Part shown: piece by piece, positions 10,832 through 19,484 of the stretch | Layout: each line of letters begins with the position of its first letter | Position numbering within the stretch: the first letter of the stretch is position 1 | Assembly: GCA_023381645.1 (NCBI GenBank) | Contig: JAMCRJ010000093.1 | Span: 1-59,280, forward strand | From: Gammaproteobacteria bacterium | GTDB taxonomy: Bacteria > Pseudomonadota > Gammaproteobacteria > Acidithiobacillales > Acidithiobacillaceae | Length of the DNA: 59,280 nt | Direction: 5' to 3' | Notes under the pieces: model-generated | Told to the model about the DNA's origin: nothing | Databases searched by the model: none | Seen by the model: only the letters and a program-made list of their open reading frames with translations | Made by a program: the position numbers and the translations under genes

Positions 10832-11601
10832 GGATGCGCAGTGGCTCGCATCTGAATCCTCGGCTTCTGGTGGGGGGTGATCCCGGCAGGTGCGGACGCT
10901 GAGGGAAGCGTTTGCAGATCACCCAGAGACGGGCCTTCCTGCGCCTTGCTCTGCAGTCCGGCAATCGCGGCATTGGTTTGGTCCAGTTGGTGTTGCAGTT
11001 CCTGGCGCCGGGAATTCAGCGCCTGCGCTTCGGAGAGAAGCTGGCTCTGGGCCGCGGTTCCCGCCTGCATGATCTTTTGCTGGGCGGATATCTGCTGCTC
11101 CAGTTCCGCTTCGCGCTTCTGTTGCGCCAGCAGGCTGCGGCGCGCCACCGCGATCCGCGCATCCAACTGAATCTTTGCGATGTCCGGGGCAGACAACCGT
11201 ATGGTTTGCGTTGCCAGTTTCGTGTACAGCATTTCCGCCTTGTGACCGTCGGCCGTTTGTCCAACCCACCAGAAATCGTGGTTCTTCAGCAGGACGACCG
11301 TATAGTTGAGCGTACTCGGATTGAAGAACATGGCCGCCGCAAAGGGGCCGTTATAGATGGTCCGCAGTTCCACCAACTGGTGTTCCTTGATCAACTGCAA
11401 CACATGCTGAGTCAGTACGGGGGCCTCTGCCGGCGCGGCAGACGGCACGGACTGCCGGGTACTCGCAACGGGTGCGGACGATACACTGTTGCTGTCGGTA
11501 CCCGCTCGGGCCACACTGGTGAAGGGCAAGACGCCCATGACGACGGCGAATACCGCCATCTGGATATTCCGTTTTCCGTTTTGCTGTTCCATATCTCGCA
11601 T
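10828..11601 (-). CDS. DUF2968 exported protein
   Basis: 257 residues with an N-terminal signal peptide (cleavage near ARA, about residue 33). A conserved core (LIKEHQLVELRTIYNGPFAA ... YTVVLLKNHDFWWVGQT) resembles DUF2968, followed by a coiled-coil rich in Gln/Ala (QQKREAELEQQISAQQK ... QALNSRRQELQHQL). The family has no known function. A periplasmic coiled-coil protein as first gene of a type I secretion operon could be an accessory of the export complex. GGGAG with a 7-nt spacer supports the start. A weak sigma-54-like element (CGGAACA-TCGG-TAGCA, minus strand, 11673-11688) lies about 70 bp upstream, but it has four mismatches. Confidence 0.8.
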   Translation of the reverse strand: MRDMEQQNGKRNIQMAVFAVVMGVLPFTSVARAGTDSNSVSSAPVASTRQSVPSAAPAEAPVLTQHVLQLIKEHQLVELRTIYNGPFAAAMFFNPSTLNYTVVLLKNHDFWWVGQTADGHKAEMLYTKLATQTIRLSAPDIAKIQLDARIAVARRSLLAQQKREAELEQQISAQQKIMQAGTAAQSQLLSEAQALNSRRQELQHQLDQTNAAIAGLQSKAQEGPSLGDLQTLPSASAPAGITPHQKPRIQMRATAHP

Positions 11602-11707
11602 CCTGTTTCTCCCTGTAAAAACGCGTAATGGGCTTGCGGCCGCAAACCGGCCCTTCGACCGATTTTTGTCACTGCTACCGATGTTCCGACGGTGCGCCGG
11701 TTCGATG

Positions 11708-13096
11708 TTATCCAGATAGTCCGTATTTTTTCATTTTGAGCCACAACGTCTTGCGGCTCCAGCCCAGTGCCTCTGCGGTTTCCAGTCGGCGCCACTGGTT
11801 TTTTTCCAGCGCGTCCAGGACCTGACTGCGCTCCTCCGCCCTGGTGGAAAAGTCCGGCGGAGCGCAGGCCTCGGTGGTTCCGCAGTCGATTTCTCCGGCG
11901 CGCAAGAGATGCATGCATTCGGCCTGCTCCAATTCCCCGTGGCCGAGGTAAAAGGCGGCAAGCCGTGCCGCCCGGTTGAACAATTCACGCACGTTGCCCG
12001 GAAACTGGGAAGTATAGACCCAGTCCCTGAGCCAGCTCGGCAGTTCCGGAGAGGCGATATTCTCGCCGGAAAACCTTTCCAGAGCCAACCGAAAAGCATG
12101 GGTGAACAGCAGCCACTTCTCGTCCCCGCCACGTTCCTGCAGGGTGGGAATATAGAGTTCGACCACACTGATGCGATGATAGAGATCCAGCCGGAAAGTC
12201 CCCTCCCGGATCATGTTGATGAGCGGCCGGTTGGTGGCGGTGACCAGACGGAAATTGATCCGCATCGTCTCGTTGCTGCCCACCGGATGGATCACCCCGT
12301 CCTCCAGCGCGCGCAACAATTTGACCTGCTGATAAAAAGGCAGGTCACCGATTTCGTCCAGATACAGGGTGCCGTTATTGGCCTCGCGCAAAAAACCCGG
12401 GTGATCGCGTACGGCGCCCGTAAATGCGCCCCGGACATGCCCGAAAAAAAGCGACTCGAAAAGCGCGTCGGGAATGGCCGCGCAGTTCACCGGCACAAAG
12501 GGACCGGAGCGGTACTCGGGGTGGGAATCCGCCACCAGACGGGCGACATATTCTTTTCCGGTACCGCTGGCGCCGCGGATCAGCACATTCACCGACAATG
12601 CGCCATAAAGACGGGCATTACCCACCAGGCGGTGCATGCAGGGCGACTGATAGACGAAATCCCCGTCTTTACCCATGGGCAATTCCGTAAGCGGGATAGC
12701 GCCATCCGCCGGTAGCTGCCGGTCGGTTGCGCCCTGCGCCACCGTATGCAGGGTGTGCTTGAGTACGGCGGACAGGCTCGCGCAGTTGAAATAGGCGGGC
12801 AACACGACACGTTCGGACAGCGGCGTCGTCGCATAGATGCTCTGTTCTCCGCTGCCCACCCAGATGACCGGAATGCCCTCTATCCGTTTCCAGGCGAGGT
12901 GGTTTTTTTCATAACGCCGCAGCGCCGTGGTGCTGATGAAAACGATATCCGCGTCCATGGCTTCCGTGCCGGAGGGATGATCCACCTCGTCATCGTAGCG
13001 GACGACCTCGGCGTCGGAATGTTGACTCAGACAGCGTTCCAGACGCTTGGCGAAATCATGCTGTCCTTCCCAGACCAAAACACGAATCAGGTTCAT
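11708..13096 (-). CDS. Sigma-54 enhancer-binding regulator with degenerate receiver
   Basis: 462 residues. The N-terminal 110 residues look like a receiver fold but lack the acidic pair (WEG near residue 10), and the phospho-acceptor region reads DIVFIST, with Ser where Asp is expected. The AAA+ domain is complete: Walker A GASGTGKE (175-182), the sigma-54-contacting loop GAFTGA (223-228), Walker B TLYLDE (243-248) and a PGNVRELFN sensor II region. A Fis-type helix-turn-helix ends the protein (LETAEALGWSRKTLWLKMKK). The start overlaps the tadG stop (TGATG). It should activate sigma-54 promoters, most simply the three found in this window, without classical phosphorylation. The VpsR group is the nearest known analogue in design. 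Confidence 0.92.
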   Translation of the reverse strand: MNLIRVLVWEGQHDFAKRLERCLSQHSDAEVVRYDDEVDHPSGTEAMDADIVFISTTALRRYEKNHLAWKRIEGIPVIWVGSGEQSIYATTPLSERVVLPAYFNCASLSAVLKHTLHTVAQGATDRQLPADGAIPLTELPMGKDGDFVYQSPCMHRLVGNARLYGALSVNVLIRGASGTGKEYVARLVADSHPEYRSGPFVPVNCAAIPDALFESLFFGHVRGAFTGAVRDHPGFLREANNGTLYLDEIGDLPFYQQVKLLRALEDGVIHPVGSNETMRINFRLVTATNRPLINMIREGTFRLDLYHRISVVELYIPTLQERGGDEKWLLFTHAFRLALERFSGENIASPELPSWLRDWVYTSQFPGNVRELFNRAARLAAFYLGHGELEQAECMHLLRAGEIDCGTTEACAPPDFSTRAEERSQVLDALEKNQWRRLETAEALGWSRKTLWLKMKKYGLSG

Positions 13097-14853
13097 CAGT
13101 ACACCAGAACCGGGGGGATGGTGCCGCAACTGAGAGCATTGTAGTTCACCGCCGCCTGCCCGACCTGAATGCCCAACAGGTTCAGGAGCGGCGCCACCAA
13201 ATCGTTCAACACCTGGAGGAGGGGCTGCAGCACCGGGTTCAGAATGCCCAGCAACAAGCCCACGATCTGCCCCACCGGCAAATTCAGAAGGACCGCATGA
13301 ACCGTCAGGGCGCCGGGTTTTTGCAGTTCCGTCTCCAGGGCCTGGAGCGTCTGGGACACGGCGGAGCCCAGGGCGTTGGTTGTCACATCCTGGGTCTGGG
13401 AAGGCGTACCGGTGAAGTTCAGTTCCTGGTAGCCGTTCAAGCCCTGGGCACTGAGCGGCACGATGAGCGGATGGTTCAGATGGACCGTAATCAGGCCGAG
13501 GACGTTCACCAGATCCACGCCCTGGAAATTCTGGGCGAGTTCGTTGATGGACTGGGTCGTGTTGTTCAGGGCGTTGGGCAAGGGGGTTCCAATGACCGCC
13601 GTGAGCAAGCCGGTATTGGCGCCGATGCCGACCTGAGACTGGGACACCGGCGTCCCGCAGGTCAGGCTGGTCAGATGCGCCTGGGCGGGAGCCACTTCCA
13701 GATAGATGGGGATGTTCACGACGCCACCGCCGAGCAGCGACAACAACTGGATCTGCAAGGACAGCGCCACCTGTGCGGTATGGGCCTGGGTACGCCACTG
13801 TCCGCTGGCGTCCCTGCCGGGTTCACCATAGGCGATGGAGGGCGGTGAAATCACGTTCAGTCCCAGTCCGATATTGGCGATACCCGGTACGTTTACGCCG
13901 AGACTGGGGATCTGGATGAAATGCTTCTGGTTGGACAGCATGGCCGAGGCGGTGACAAGGTCGAGCAGGTTGACCTGCGCGTTGACGGCGGCATTTTTGT
14001 CGGCCAGACCGAGCTTGAGTATGTTGCTGAGCTGAATGGTGCTCTGTGCCGTGGTCGATCCGATCAGCGTTTGCAAGGCGCCAGTGGCAGCCTGGGTGTT
14101 CAGCAGGCCGCCGCCCGCCGCCTGGTTTCCGACGGCCTTCAGGGCACCGGTAAACAAGCCGGGCAGGGTCAGATTGGCGTCCAGCAGGTTGTTCACGGTG
14201 CCCACGCCAATGGACTGCGCCAACTGCCCCAGTGAGACGGAAGTATTCAACAGTCCGTTGAAGGCCGCCACACCCAGGTTCAGATTGTGGATGCCCAGCA
14301 GTCCCCCGAGCAGGCTATTCAGCAACGCAGACTGCTGTTCGCTGACCTGGAGCAAGGTGCTGGACAGGGAGAACCCCGCCGCAGGGTTGGGCACCCAGGC
14401 GATGGCTTGCGCCTGCACGGTTTTCGCGGGCCCGAAAAAAAAGAAATACGGCACGCTCTCGGACAATTGCACCTGTACGGCGTTCGCCTGATGGCCATAG
14501 GGCACGGCGGCGGAAAAATAGGTGGGACCCGCCTCGACCTGCGGATTCCAGTTGCCGGGAGTGACCGTTATTTGCGTGGACGACGTCTGCAGCCCGTTTT
14601 TGACGGCGTTGCCCGTCGCCAGGGGCATGGCGTTGGAAACATCTTCCGCGCCCGCAATGGCCGCCATGTCGGCGATTTTTTGCAGATTGCGATGCACATA
14701 GGCCATATGGCCGATGTCGATACCGAAGGCCAGCGCCAGGATCATGATGGGCATGACGATGGCGGCGATGATGGCGATATCGCCCCCCTCGCCCCTTCCG
14801 GCACGCCACCGGCGCGGATCAATAACCTGAAGCATTACCGCCAGACTGGCCAT
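13096..14853 (-). CDS. tadG: TadG-like minor pilin / pilus assembly protein
   Basis: 585 residues. The N-terminus has the Tad-like pseudopilin signature (GDIAIIAAIVMPIMILALAFGIDIGHMAYVH in outline, membrane helix about 27-48), followed by the RNLQKIADMAAIAGA motif of TadG proteins. The large extracellular part is rich in Leu/Gly/Asn/Ala with segments such as LLNSLLGGLLGI and VGTVNNLLDANLTLPGLF, resembling in composition the Gly-rich proteins of this window. The start ATG at 14853 lies 35 bp inside the preceding gene and has AAGGA with a 7-nt spacer. TadG is thought to act as a tip or anchoring minor subunit. No von Willebrand A domain is obvious. Confidence 0.85.
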   Translation of the reverse strand: MASLAVMLQVIDPRRWRAGRGEGGDIAIIAAIVMPIMILALAFGIDIGHMAYVHRNLQKIADMAAIAGAEDVSNAMPLATGNAVKNGLQTSSTQITVTPGNWNPQVEAGPTYFSAAVPYGHQANAVQVQLSESVPYFFFFGPAKTVQAQAIAWVPNPAAGFSLSSTLLQVSEQQSALLNSLLGGLLGIHNLNLGVAAFNGLLNTSVSLGQLAQSIGVGTVNNLLDANLTLPGLFTGALKAVGNQAAGGGLLNTQAATGALQTLIGSTTAQSTIQLSNILKLGLADKNAAVNAQVNLLDLVTASAMLSNQKHFIQIPSLGVNVPGIANIGLGLNVISPPSIAYGEPGRDASGQWRTQAHTAQVALSLQIQLLSLLGGGVVNIPIYLEVAPAQAHLTSLTCGTPVSQSQVGIGANTGLLTAVIGTPLPNALNNTTQSINELAQNFQGVDLVNVLGLITVHLNHPLIVPLSAQGLNGYQELNFTGTPSQTQDVTTNALGSAVSQTLQALETELQKPGALTVHAVLLNLPVGQIVGLLLGILNPVLQPLLQVLNDLVAPLLNLLGIQVGQAAVNYNALSCGTIPPVLVY

Positions 14854-15424
14854 TGCTCATTCCTTGCAGGGCGACGTTGCTCCCTGCGTTTTTCGTCGAA
14901 GACGACGATGTGGACCCGGAACTACCCGCAAAGGATTTCAGGTAGTTCTTGAAACTCTGCTGAGCCTCGGCGCCAAGAATCGGCTGGAAGGTGCCGGGGT
15001 CCTCGCCTTCGCTCTGGAAAGCGAGCAACCTTTGCACGGAGCTCTGGCGGCGCGCGGCCGGGGGCGCAGGCGGCGGGCTGGTGTTCGCCACCGCCGCGCT
15101 ATGGATGGCCGGCGGAACGACCGCTTCCACGGCCGGAGGCGGCAGTGCGGGCGCGGGCGCGGGCGCGGGCGGCAGCGGCGCGGGCGGCACGGGGGCACGC
15201 ACGGGAAGGGTGGCGGCTGGCGCGGCTGGCGCGGCTGGCGTTACGGCAACCGAGGCGACCGGCGCTGCGGGTGCCACCACCTTCGGCAATTCATGCCAGC
15301 CGAGGATCGGGGGCTGCAGGTAATCCGAAGCACCATCGGCGGAGGCGAGGGGCATTACCCCAAAGGCGCAAAAGGCCAGCAGCATCCGCGACAGGCGGTT
15401 GGAAAGGGGGGTGTTGCGGTTCAT
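14819..15424 (-). CDS. Pro/Ala-rich exported protein in the tad operon
   Basis: 201 residues. A signal peptide (MLLAFCAFGVMPLASA) predicts export. The centre is a low-complexity Pro/Ala/Val stretch encoded by imperfect GCGGGC and GCGCGGCTG repeats (15150-15240), and the C-terminus is Ser/Gly/Asn-rich. A short conserved-looking segment (SVQRLLAFQSEGEDPGTFQPI) stands between them. I recognise no family. The gene sits between tadD and tadG with overlaps on both sides, so it is part of the pilus operon and may be an outer-membrane or periplasmic accessory (RcpB itself is not found); this is inferred from position only. Confidence 0.75.
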   Translation of the reverse strand: MNRNTPLSNRLSRMLLAFCAFGVMPLASADGASDYLQPPILGWHELPKVVAPAAPVASVAVTPAAPAAPAATLPVRAPVPPAPLPPAPAPAPALPPPAVEAVVPPAIHSAAVANTSPPPAPPAARRQSSVQRLLAFQSEGEDPGTFQPILGAEAQQSFKNYLKSFAGSSGSTSSSSTKNAGSNVALQGMSNGQSGGNASGY

Positions 15425-16266
15425 GGCACGCTCCTGGGTTCGGTGGCTGGCCCGGCATTACCGGAAGAAAACAATTGCGTCAACGGCGGATTGGGGAGTG
15501 CGGGCATGACCGCTCCCGAGGGGGCGGTCGCCGCTGGTAAAGGATGGTCGCCGGCGGACGTGGGCACGCCCGTCATCTGGTCGGCTTCGCGGCGAATGCG
15601 CTGGGAGACTTCCCAACTGAAATCGTGCGCACCCATGATCTGCTGCGCCCTGAAGGCATCGCCGCGCAGCAGGTAGTACAGGGCGATATTGCTCCACACC
15701 CGCTCGTCCTGAGGGGCGAGCTCGCCGGCGCGAAACAGGGCATTGCGCGCGACATCCCAAGCCTTGCCCTGCAAGGCGGCGTAACCCAGATTATTCAGTA
15801 TCCCGGCGTCCGTGGGATCCTCCCGTGTGGCGTGCTGGAAAAGCCCGATGGCCCGGGTGATGTCGCCGCCACGCGCGGCAATGAGCCCCAGACCCTGGTA
15901 CCCCTGTGCGGCGAGGGGAGTACCCAATACCCGTCGAAAATAGCGCTCGGCCTGGGCCGGCTCACCCGTAGCCGCGAGGGCGCGGGCGCGCAACAGATCG
16001 GTCTGATCCGAGGCCGGCCACTCCTTCAGGTAGCGGTCCAGATAGGAAATGGCCGCATACCACTTCTGCTCGGCTTCCATTTTCTGGATCAATTGCAGAC
16101 TCAACCCCCGCAGATCGGAGGAGGAAACCTTTGGCTCCGGCGCGTTGGTGACGACCGGCGCCGACGGATGGGTGGCACACCCCCCGGCGGCCAGGGCGCA
16201 GAAGACGGCAAGCCCCCTGCTCAGGCGCCGAACTCCGGGGGAATAGGTCAAGGCGGCCATCCTCAT
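15421..16266 (-). CDS. tadD: TadD-like TPR lipoprotein
   Basis: 281 residues. The lipobox LAAGGC (about residues 25-30) marks a lipoprotein. At least three TPR units follow (YAAISYLDRYLKEWPAS, AQGYQGLGLIAARGGDITRAIGLFQHA, AGILNNLGYAALQGKAWDVARNAL), then a Pro/Ala-rich C-terminus. TadD proteins are outer-membrane-associated TPR lipoproteins that help localise the Tad secretin. The start overlaps the tadC stop by ATGA and the stop overlaps the next gene by ATGA, fixing it inside the tad operon. Confidence 0.88.
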   Translation of the reverse strand: MRMAALTYSPGVRRLSRGLAVFCALAAGGCATHPSAPVVTNAPEPKVSSSDLRGLSLQLIQKMEAEQKWYAAISYLDRYLKEWPASDQTDLLRARALAATGEPAQAERYFRRVLGTPLAAQGYQGLGLIAARGGDITRAIGLFQHATREDPTDAGILNNLGYAALQGKAWDVARNALFRAGELAPQDERVWSNIALYYLLRGDAFRAQQIMGAHDFSWEVSQRIRREADQMTGVPTSAGDHPLPAATAPSGAVMPALPNPPLTQLFSSGNAGPATEPRSVP

Positions 16267-17204
16267 CCCATCTTGTCAAAGAAGCGCAGCAACGCGAGTA
16301 CCGCGGGACCGGCCGTGATCAGCAACAGCGCCGGCAGCATGGTCAGGGTCATCACCGCCGTCATTTTGACGTTGAGTTTTCCGACCCTTTCGCGCAGGGC
16401 CATCTGCCGTTTTTCCTGAAGGCGGCCGGCAAAATCCCGCAGGGGCTGGGCAACGTCGCCACCGAAACGTTCGATCTGCCGAAGCATGTTTACCAGCTCC
16501 TCAAAATCCGCATCACCCAGTTGTTCGGCCAGCTTCTGCATCGCCTCCACGCGGGGGCGGCCAATGGCGATATGCTTGCTCATTTCGCGCATCTCGCCGG
16601 CGAGCAGCGGGATTCCCGCCTCGCTGGTCTGCGCCAGCGACGCGAGACTTTGCTCCAGACTCAGGCCGACGCCCTGCAGAAGGGCCAGCATATCCACGAA
16701 AAACGGGATTTCCGCATTCACCGCGTCACCGCGGCTTTTGGCCTTGCTCTCCAGGATGAATTTGGGGAGCAGGTAGCCAAAAATGGCCACCGCCACAAGG
16801 CTCATCCAGAACGTGAGTTTGAGCATGTGCGGCGCCAGCAGATGTTCGGTCATCCCGGTCACCACGACGAGCACGGCGGGCAGCAGAAAGCGTATCGTGT
16901 TGAAAATACTGGGGGCGGCGGGCCGCCGGTAGCCGGCCCTGAGAAGCAGGCGGGCATCCTCGCTGCTCCGCCAGCGATCCAGCAGGTCCCAGCGCACGTT
17001 GGCCTGCAGCCCCGCCCGCTCCATCTGCGCCGCCACTTCCGACGGTTCGCTGCCGGCCTCCAGCTTCGGGGCGACGCGATCCATGGCCGAGCGGGCGCGG
17101 GTGATCATCACCAGACGGTACGCCCAGAAGAAGATGCCCAGCAGTACCGCCAGGGCAATGCTCGCGACGGCCAGAGCGGTCAATAAAGCATGCAGGTTCA
17201 GCAT
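16263..17204 (-). CDS. tadC: TadC inner-membrane platform protein
   Basis: 313 residues. Membrane helices lie at the N-terminus (ALAVASIALAVLLGIFFWAY), in the middle (LLPAVLVVVTGM, FWMSLVAVAIFGYLL) and at the C-terminus (MLPALLLITAGPAVLALL). A type II secretion F-type domain spans about 150-300 (IPFFVDMLALLQGVGLSLEQSL ... LRQIERFGGDVAQPLRDFA). With TadB it forms the inner-membrane platform on which the TadA ATPase assembles Flp pili. It lies 7 bp after the tadB gene. Confidence 0.93.
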   Translation of the reverse strand: MLNLHALLTALAVASIALAVLLGIFFWAYRLVMITRARSAMDRVAPKLEAGSEPSEVAAQMERAGLQANVRWDLLDRWRSSEDARLLLRAGYRRPAAPSIFNTIRFLLPAVLVVVTGMTEHLLAPHMLKLTFWMSLVAVAIFGYLLPKFILESKAKSRGDAVNAEIPFFVDMLALLQGVGLSLEQSLASLAQTSEAGIPLLAGEMREMSKHIAIGRPRVEAMQKLAEQLGDADFEELVNMLRQIERFGGDVAQPLRDFAGRLQEKRQMALRERVGKLNVKMTAVMTLTMLPALLLITAGPAVLALLRFFDKMG

Positions 17205-17211
17205 GATGGTG

Positions 17212-18153
17212 CTACCTCAACTTGGCCATACGATTGAGCAGGACCACTCCGGTCACCAGCAGGGTTCCACCGGCGACCAGGAGCATACGCCCGGTCGACA
17301 CCGCCCACATGCCCTGCAGGTAGCTGTGGTTCATCAGCACGATGTAGAGGGCGAGCCCCGGAATCATCAGACTGAGAATGAGCGCCCCCAGCCGGGTTTC
17401 GGCGGACAGGGCGTTGAACTCCGCCTGGGCCATCACCCTCCCCCGCAACCAGTCGGCGATGCGCTCGAGAACGACGTCGGTACGCCCGCCGTAACGCATG
17501 TTCAGGCGCAGCACCGTGGCGATGATCGCCAGTTCCTGCATCTGGTAGCGTTTGCCGACCGTCAGCATGGCCTGGTCGATGGGGGTACCGGACTGCTGGC
17601 GGCGCATGATCTGGTTGAACACCTCCCGCACCGGCCCATGGGCATCCTTGGTGGCGCTCAGGAGAGCGGCGGGCAGACTGGCGCCCACCCGCGAGGCGCG
17701 CACCACCGCATCCAGAAAACCCGGCAGGGCGAGAATCGCGGCGCTGCGCCGCAAACCGATGCGGTAGCGGACCTGCCCCCACAAAGCCAATGGATAAAAG
17801 AGGAGGATGAACGCCAGCGCCAGCCAGCCGCTGACCAGAAACGCCAGCAGCAGGGTGATCAGCAGGCCGACGATGGCGGCCTTGGGGAGATAGCTTTTCG
17901 GCCGCAATCCTGCCTGCCGCAACCATTCCTCCGCCTGGAGCAGGAAGGATTCCTTTTTGTACCGGGCGGCATGCTCCAGCAGCTCGTCCTGGGCGGATTC
18001 CGTATTCGCCGCCTCGCCCTTGTGCGCGTCGAAGGCCCGCAGGCGCTCGCGCAGGGCGTCCGGAAACGCCTCCTGCTGCCGGAAGGAGAGGTAGACGCCC
18101 GCCGCGATGCCGAGGAGCAACAGGGCGAAAACGATCAGACCCAGGGCCATCAT
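17212..18153 (-). CDS. tadB: TadB inner-membrane platform protein
   Basis: 313 residues from the ATG at 18153, which overlaps the tadA stop (ATGA) like most junctions in this operon; a GTG three codons earlier (18162) is the alternative. An N-terminal helix (ALGLIVFALLLLGIAAGVYL) precedes a cytoplasmic part, two helices near residues 90-130 and a T2SSF domain (ILALPGFLDAVVRASRVGASLPAALLS ... IMRRQQSGTPIDQAMLTVGKR). Two C-terminal helices complete it. It is the partner of TadC in the Tad pilus platform. Confidence 0.93.
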   Translation of the reverse strand: MMALGLIVFALLLLGIAAGVYLSFRQQEAFPDALRERLRAFDAHKGEAANTESAQDELLEHAARYKKESFLLQAEEWLRQAGLRPKSYLPKAAIVGLLITLLLAFLVSGWLALAFILLFYPLALWGQVRYRIGLRRSAAILALPGFLDAVVRASRVGASLPAALLSATKDAHGPVREVFNQIMRRQQSGTPIDQAMLTVGKRYQMQELAIIATVLRLNMRYGGRTDVVLERIADWLRGRVMAQAEFNALSAETRLGALILSLMIPGLALYIVLMNHSYLQGMWAVSTGRMLLVAGGTLLVTGVVLLNRMAKLR

Positions 18154-19484
18154 GGCTGCCACCCAAACTCATCCTTCTCGGAGGATTCGGGACGATATTT
18201 GGCGAGTTTCGGACTGCGCGGATTGATCCCCGTGGAGATCCAGCGGTCGACCGTCTTGTTTTCCCGGTTCACCTGCGGTTCGTAACGGAAATGCTCCTGG
18301 GTAGCGATGATGTTGTCGCCGACGCCGGTTACCTCGGTAACGGAGGTGATGCGGCGCCGCCCGTCGGGAAAACGCTCGATCTGGACGATGAGGTCGATGG
18401 CCGAAGCGATCTGCCGTCGCATACTGGATTCATTGCCCGGAAAACCGCCGAAGCTGAGCAGGATTTCCAAGCGCTGCAACGCCTCCCGGGGGGAGTTGGC
18501 GTGGATGGTGCCCAGCGAACCATCATGACCAGTGGTCATGGCCTGCATCATCTCCAGGGCCTCGCCGCCGCGCACCTCGCCCACGACGATCCGGTCGGGG
18601 CGCATGCGCAGGGTATTGCGCAGCAGATCGCGCACGTTGACGGCACCCGCCCCGTCATGCCCGCCGGGACGGCTTTCCAGACGCACCACGTGCCTGCTCT
18701 GCAGTTGCAGTTCCGCCGTGTCTTCGATGGTCACCACCCGCTCCTCATCGGAGATATAGCTGGCGATGACGTTGAGGAAGGTGGTCTTGCCGCTGCTGGT
18801 GCCGCCGGATACCAGGATGTTGCAGCGCGCGCGCACCGAGAACTCCAGAAACTGGAGAATGGGCGCATTCAGCGTGGCCTTCTCGATCAGGTCCTCGGCG
18901 CGCAGCGGATGGGCCGGGAAGCGCCGGATGGAAATGACCGGCCCGTTCAGGGCCAGGGGCGGAATCACCACGTTGATGCGCCCCACGTTGCTCAGACGCG
19001 CATCCACGGTGGGCGACGACTCATCCACCCGTCTGCCGGTGGCGCCCAACAGACGATAGATGATACGCATCAGATGGGCTTCATCCTGAAACACCAGGTC
19101 ACTGTGCTCCAGTGTACCTTTCCGTCCCAGATAGATTTCACGAGGTCCATTCACCAGAATATCCTCGATCTCGGGATCCTTGAGCGCCGTTTCCAGCGGG
19201 CCGTAACCGGTCAGCTCATCGGTGAGCTGGTTGATGAGCACCTCGGTTTCCTTTTCGTTCAGCGGATAGGGGCGCTCCGCCATCAGGCGGTCCAGTTCCA
19301 GCGAGACGAAACGATAGACGGCGCCACGGCTCAGCTCCGCGAAATCGGCGCCGATCTCTTCGACCCGGTCGATGAGCCGCAGATGCAGATAACCCTTGAA
19401 CTGCTGGTAGGCATCCTGCTGGTTCAACGCCTTTGCGGTGGCCGTATCGAAAGGCTGCGCACCAAAGGGGCTGTCGTCGCTCAT
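18150..19484 (-). CDS. tadA: TadA/CpaF secretion ATPase
   Basis: 444 residues. The VirB11/CpaF fold is clear: Walker [10 protein letters not shown], Asp box and Walker B ([16 protein letters not shown]), His box ([19 protein letters not shown]). It is a cytoplasmic hexameric ATPase that powers Flp pilus assembly and probably retraction. The ATG at 19484 overlaps the tadZ stop (ATGA); the open frame continues upstream within tadZ but is not used. Confidence 0.96.
   Translation of the reverse strand: MSDDSPFGAQPFDTATAKALNQQDAYQQFKGYLHLRLIDRVEEIGADFAELSRGAVYRFVSLELDRLMAERPYPLNEKETEVLINQLTDELTGYGPLETALKDPEIEDILVNGPREIYLGRKGTLEHSDLVFQDEAHLMRIIYRLLGATGRRVDESSPTVDARLSNVGRINVVIPPLALNGPVISIRRFPAHPLRAEDLIEKATLNAPILQFLEFSVRARCNILVSGGTSSGKTTFLNVIASYISDEERVVTIEDTAELQLQSRHVVRLESRPGGHDGAGAVNVRDLLRNTLRMRPDRIVVGEVRGGEALEMMQAMTTGHDGSLGTIHANSPREALQRLEILLSFGGFPGNESSMRRQIASAIDLIVQIERFPDGRRRITSVTEVTGVGDNIIATQEHFRYEPQVNRENKTVDRWISTGINPRSPKLAKYRPESSEKDEFGWQP

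Noticed and set aside
8642..10855. A 737-residue open frame antisense to the ABC exporter, and similar long antisense frames opposite rcpA, tadA and tadZ
   Set aside because: They mirror the GC-rich codon pattern of real genes on the other strand; translations are His/Gln/Arg-rich without domains, and the opposite strand has complete family motifs.
11673..11688. Fourth sigma-54 promoter before the DUF2968 gene
   Set aside because: CGGAACA-TCGG-TAGCA keeps the GG and GC spacing but differs from consensus at four conserved positions; noted only as weak.
13097..13798. N-terminal extension of the sigma-54 regulator into tadG
   Set aside because: The extension is an out-of-frame reading of tadG; the real start ATG at 13096 overlaps the tadG stop and begins the receiver-like domain.
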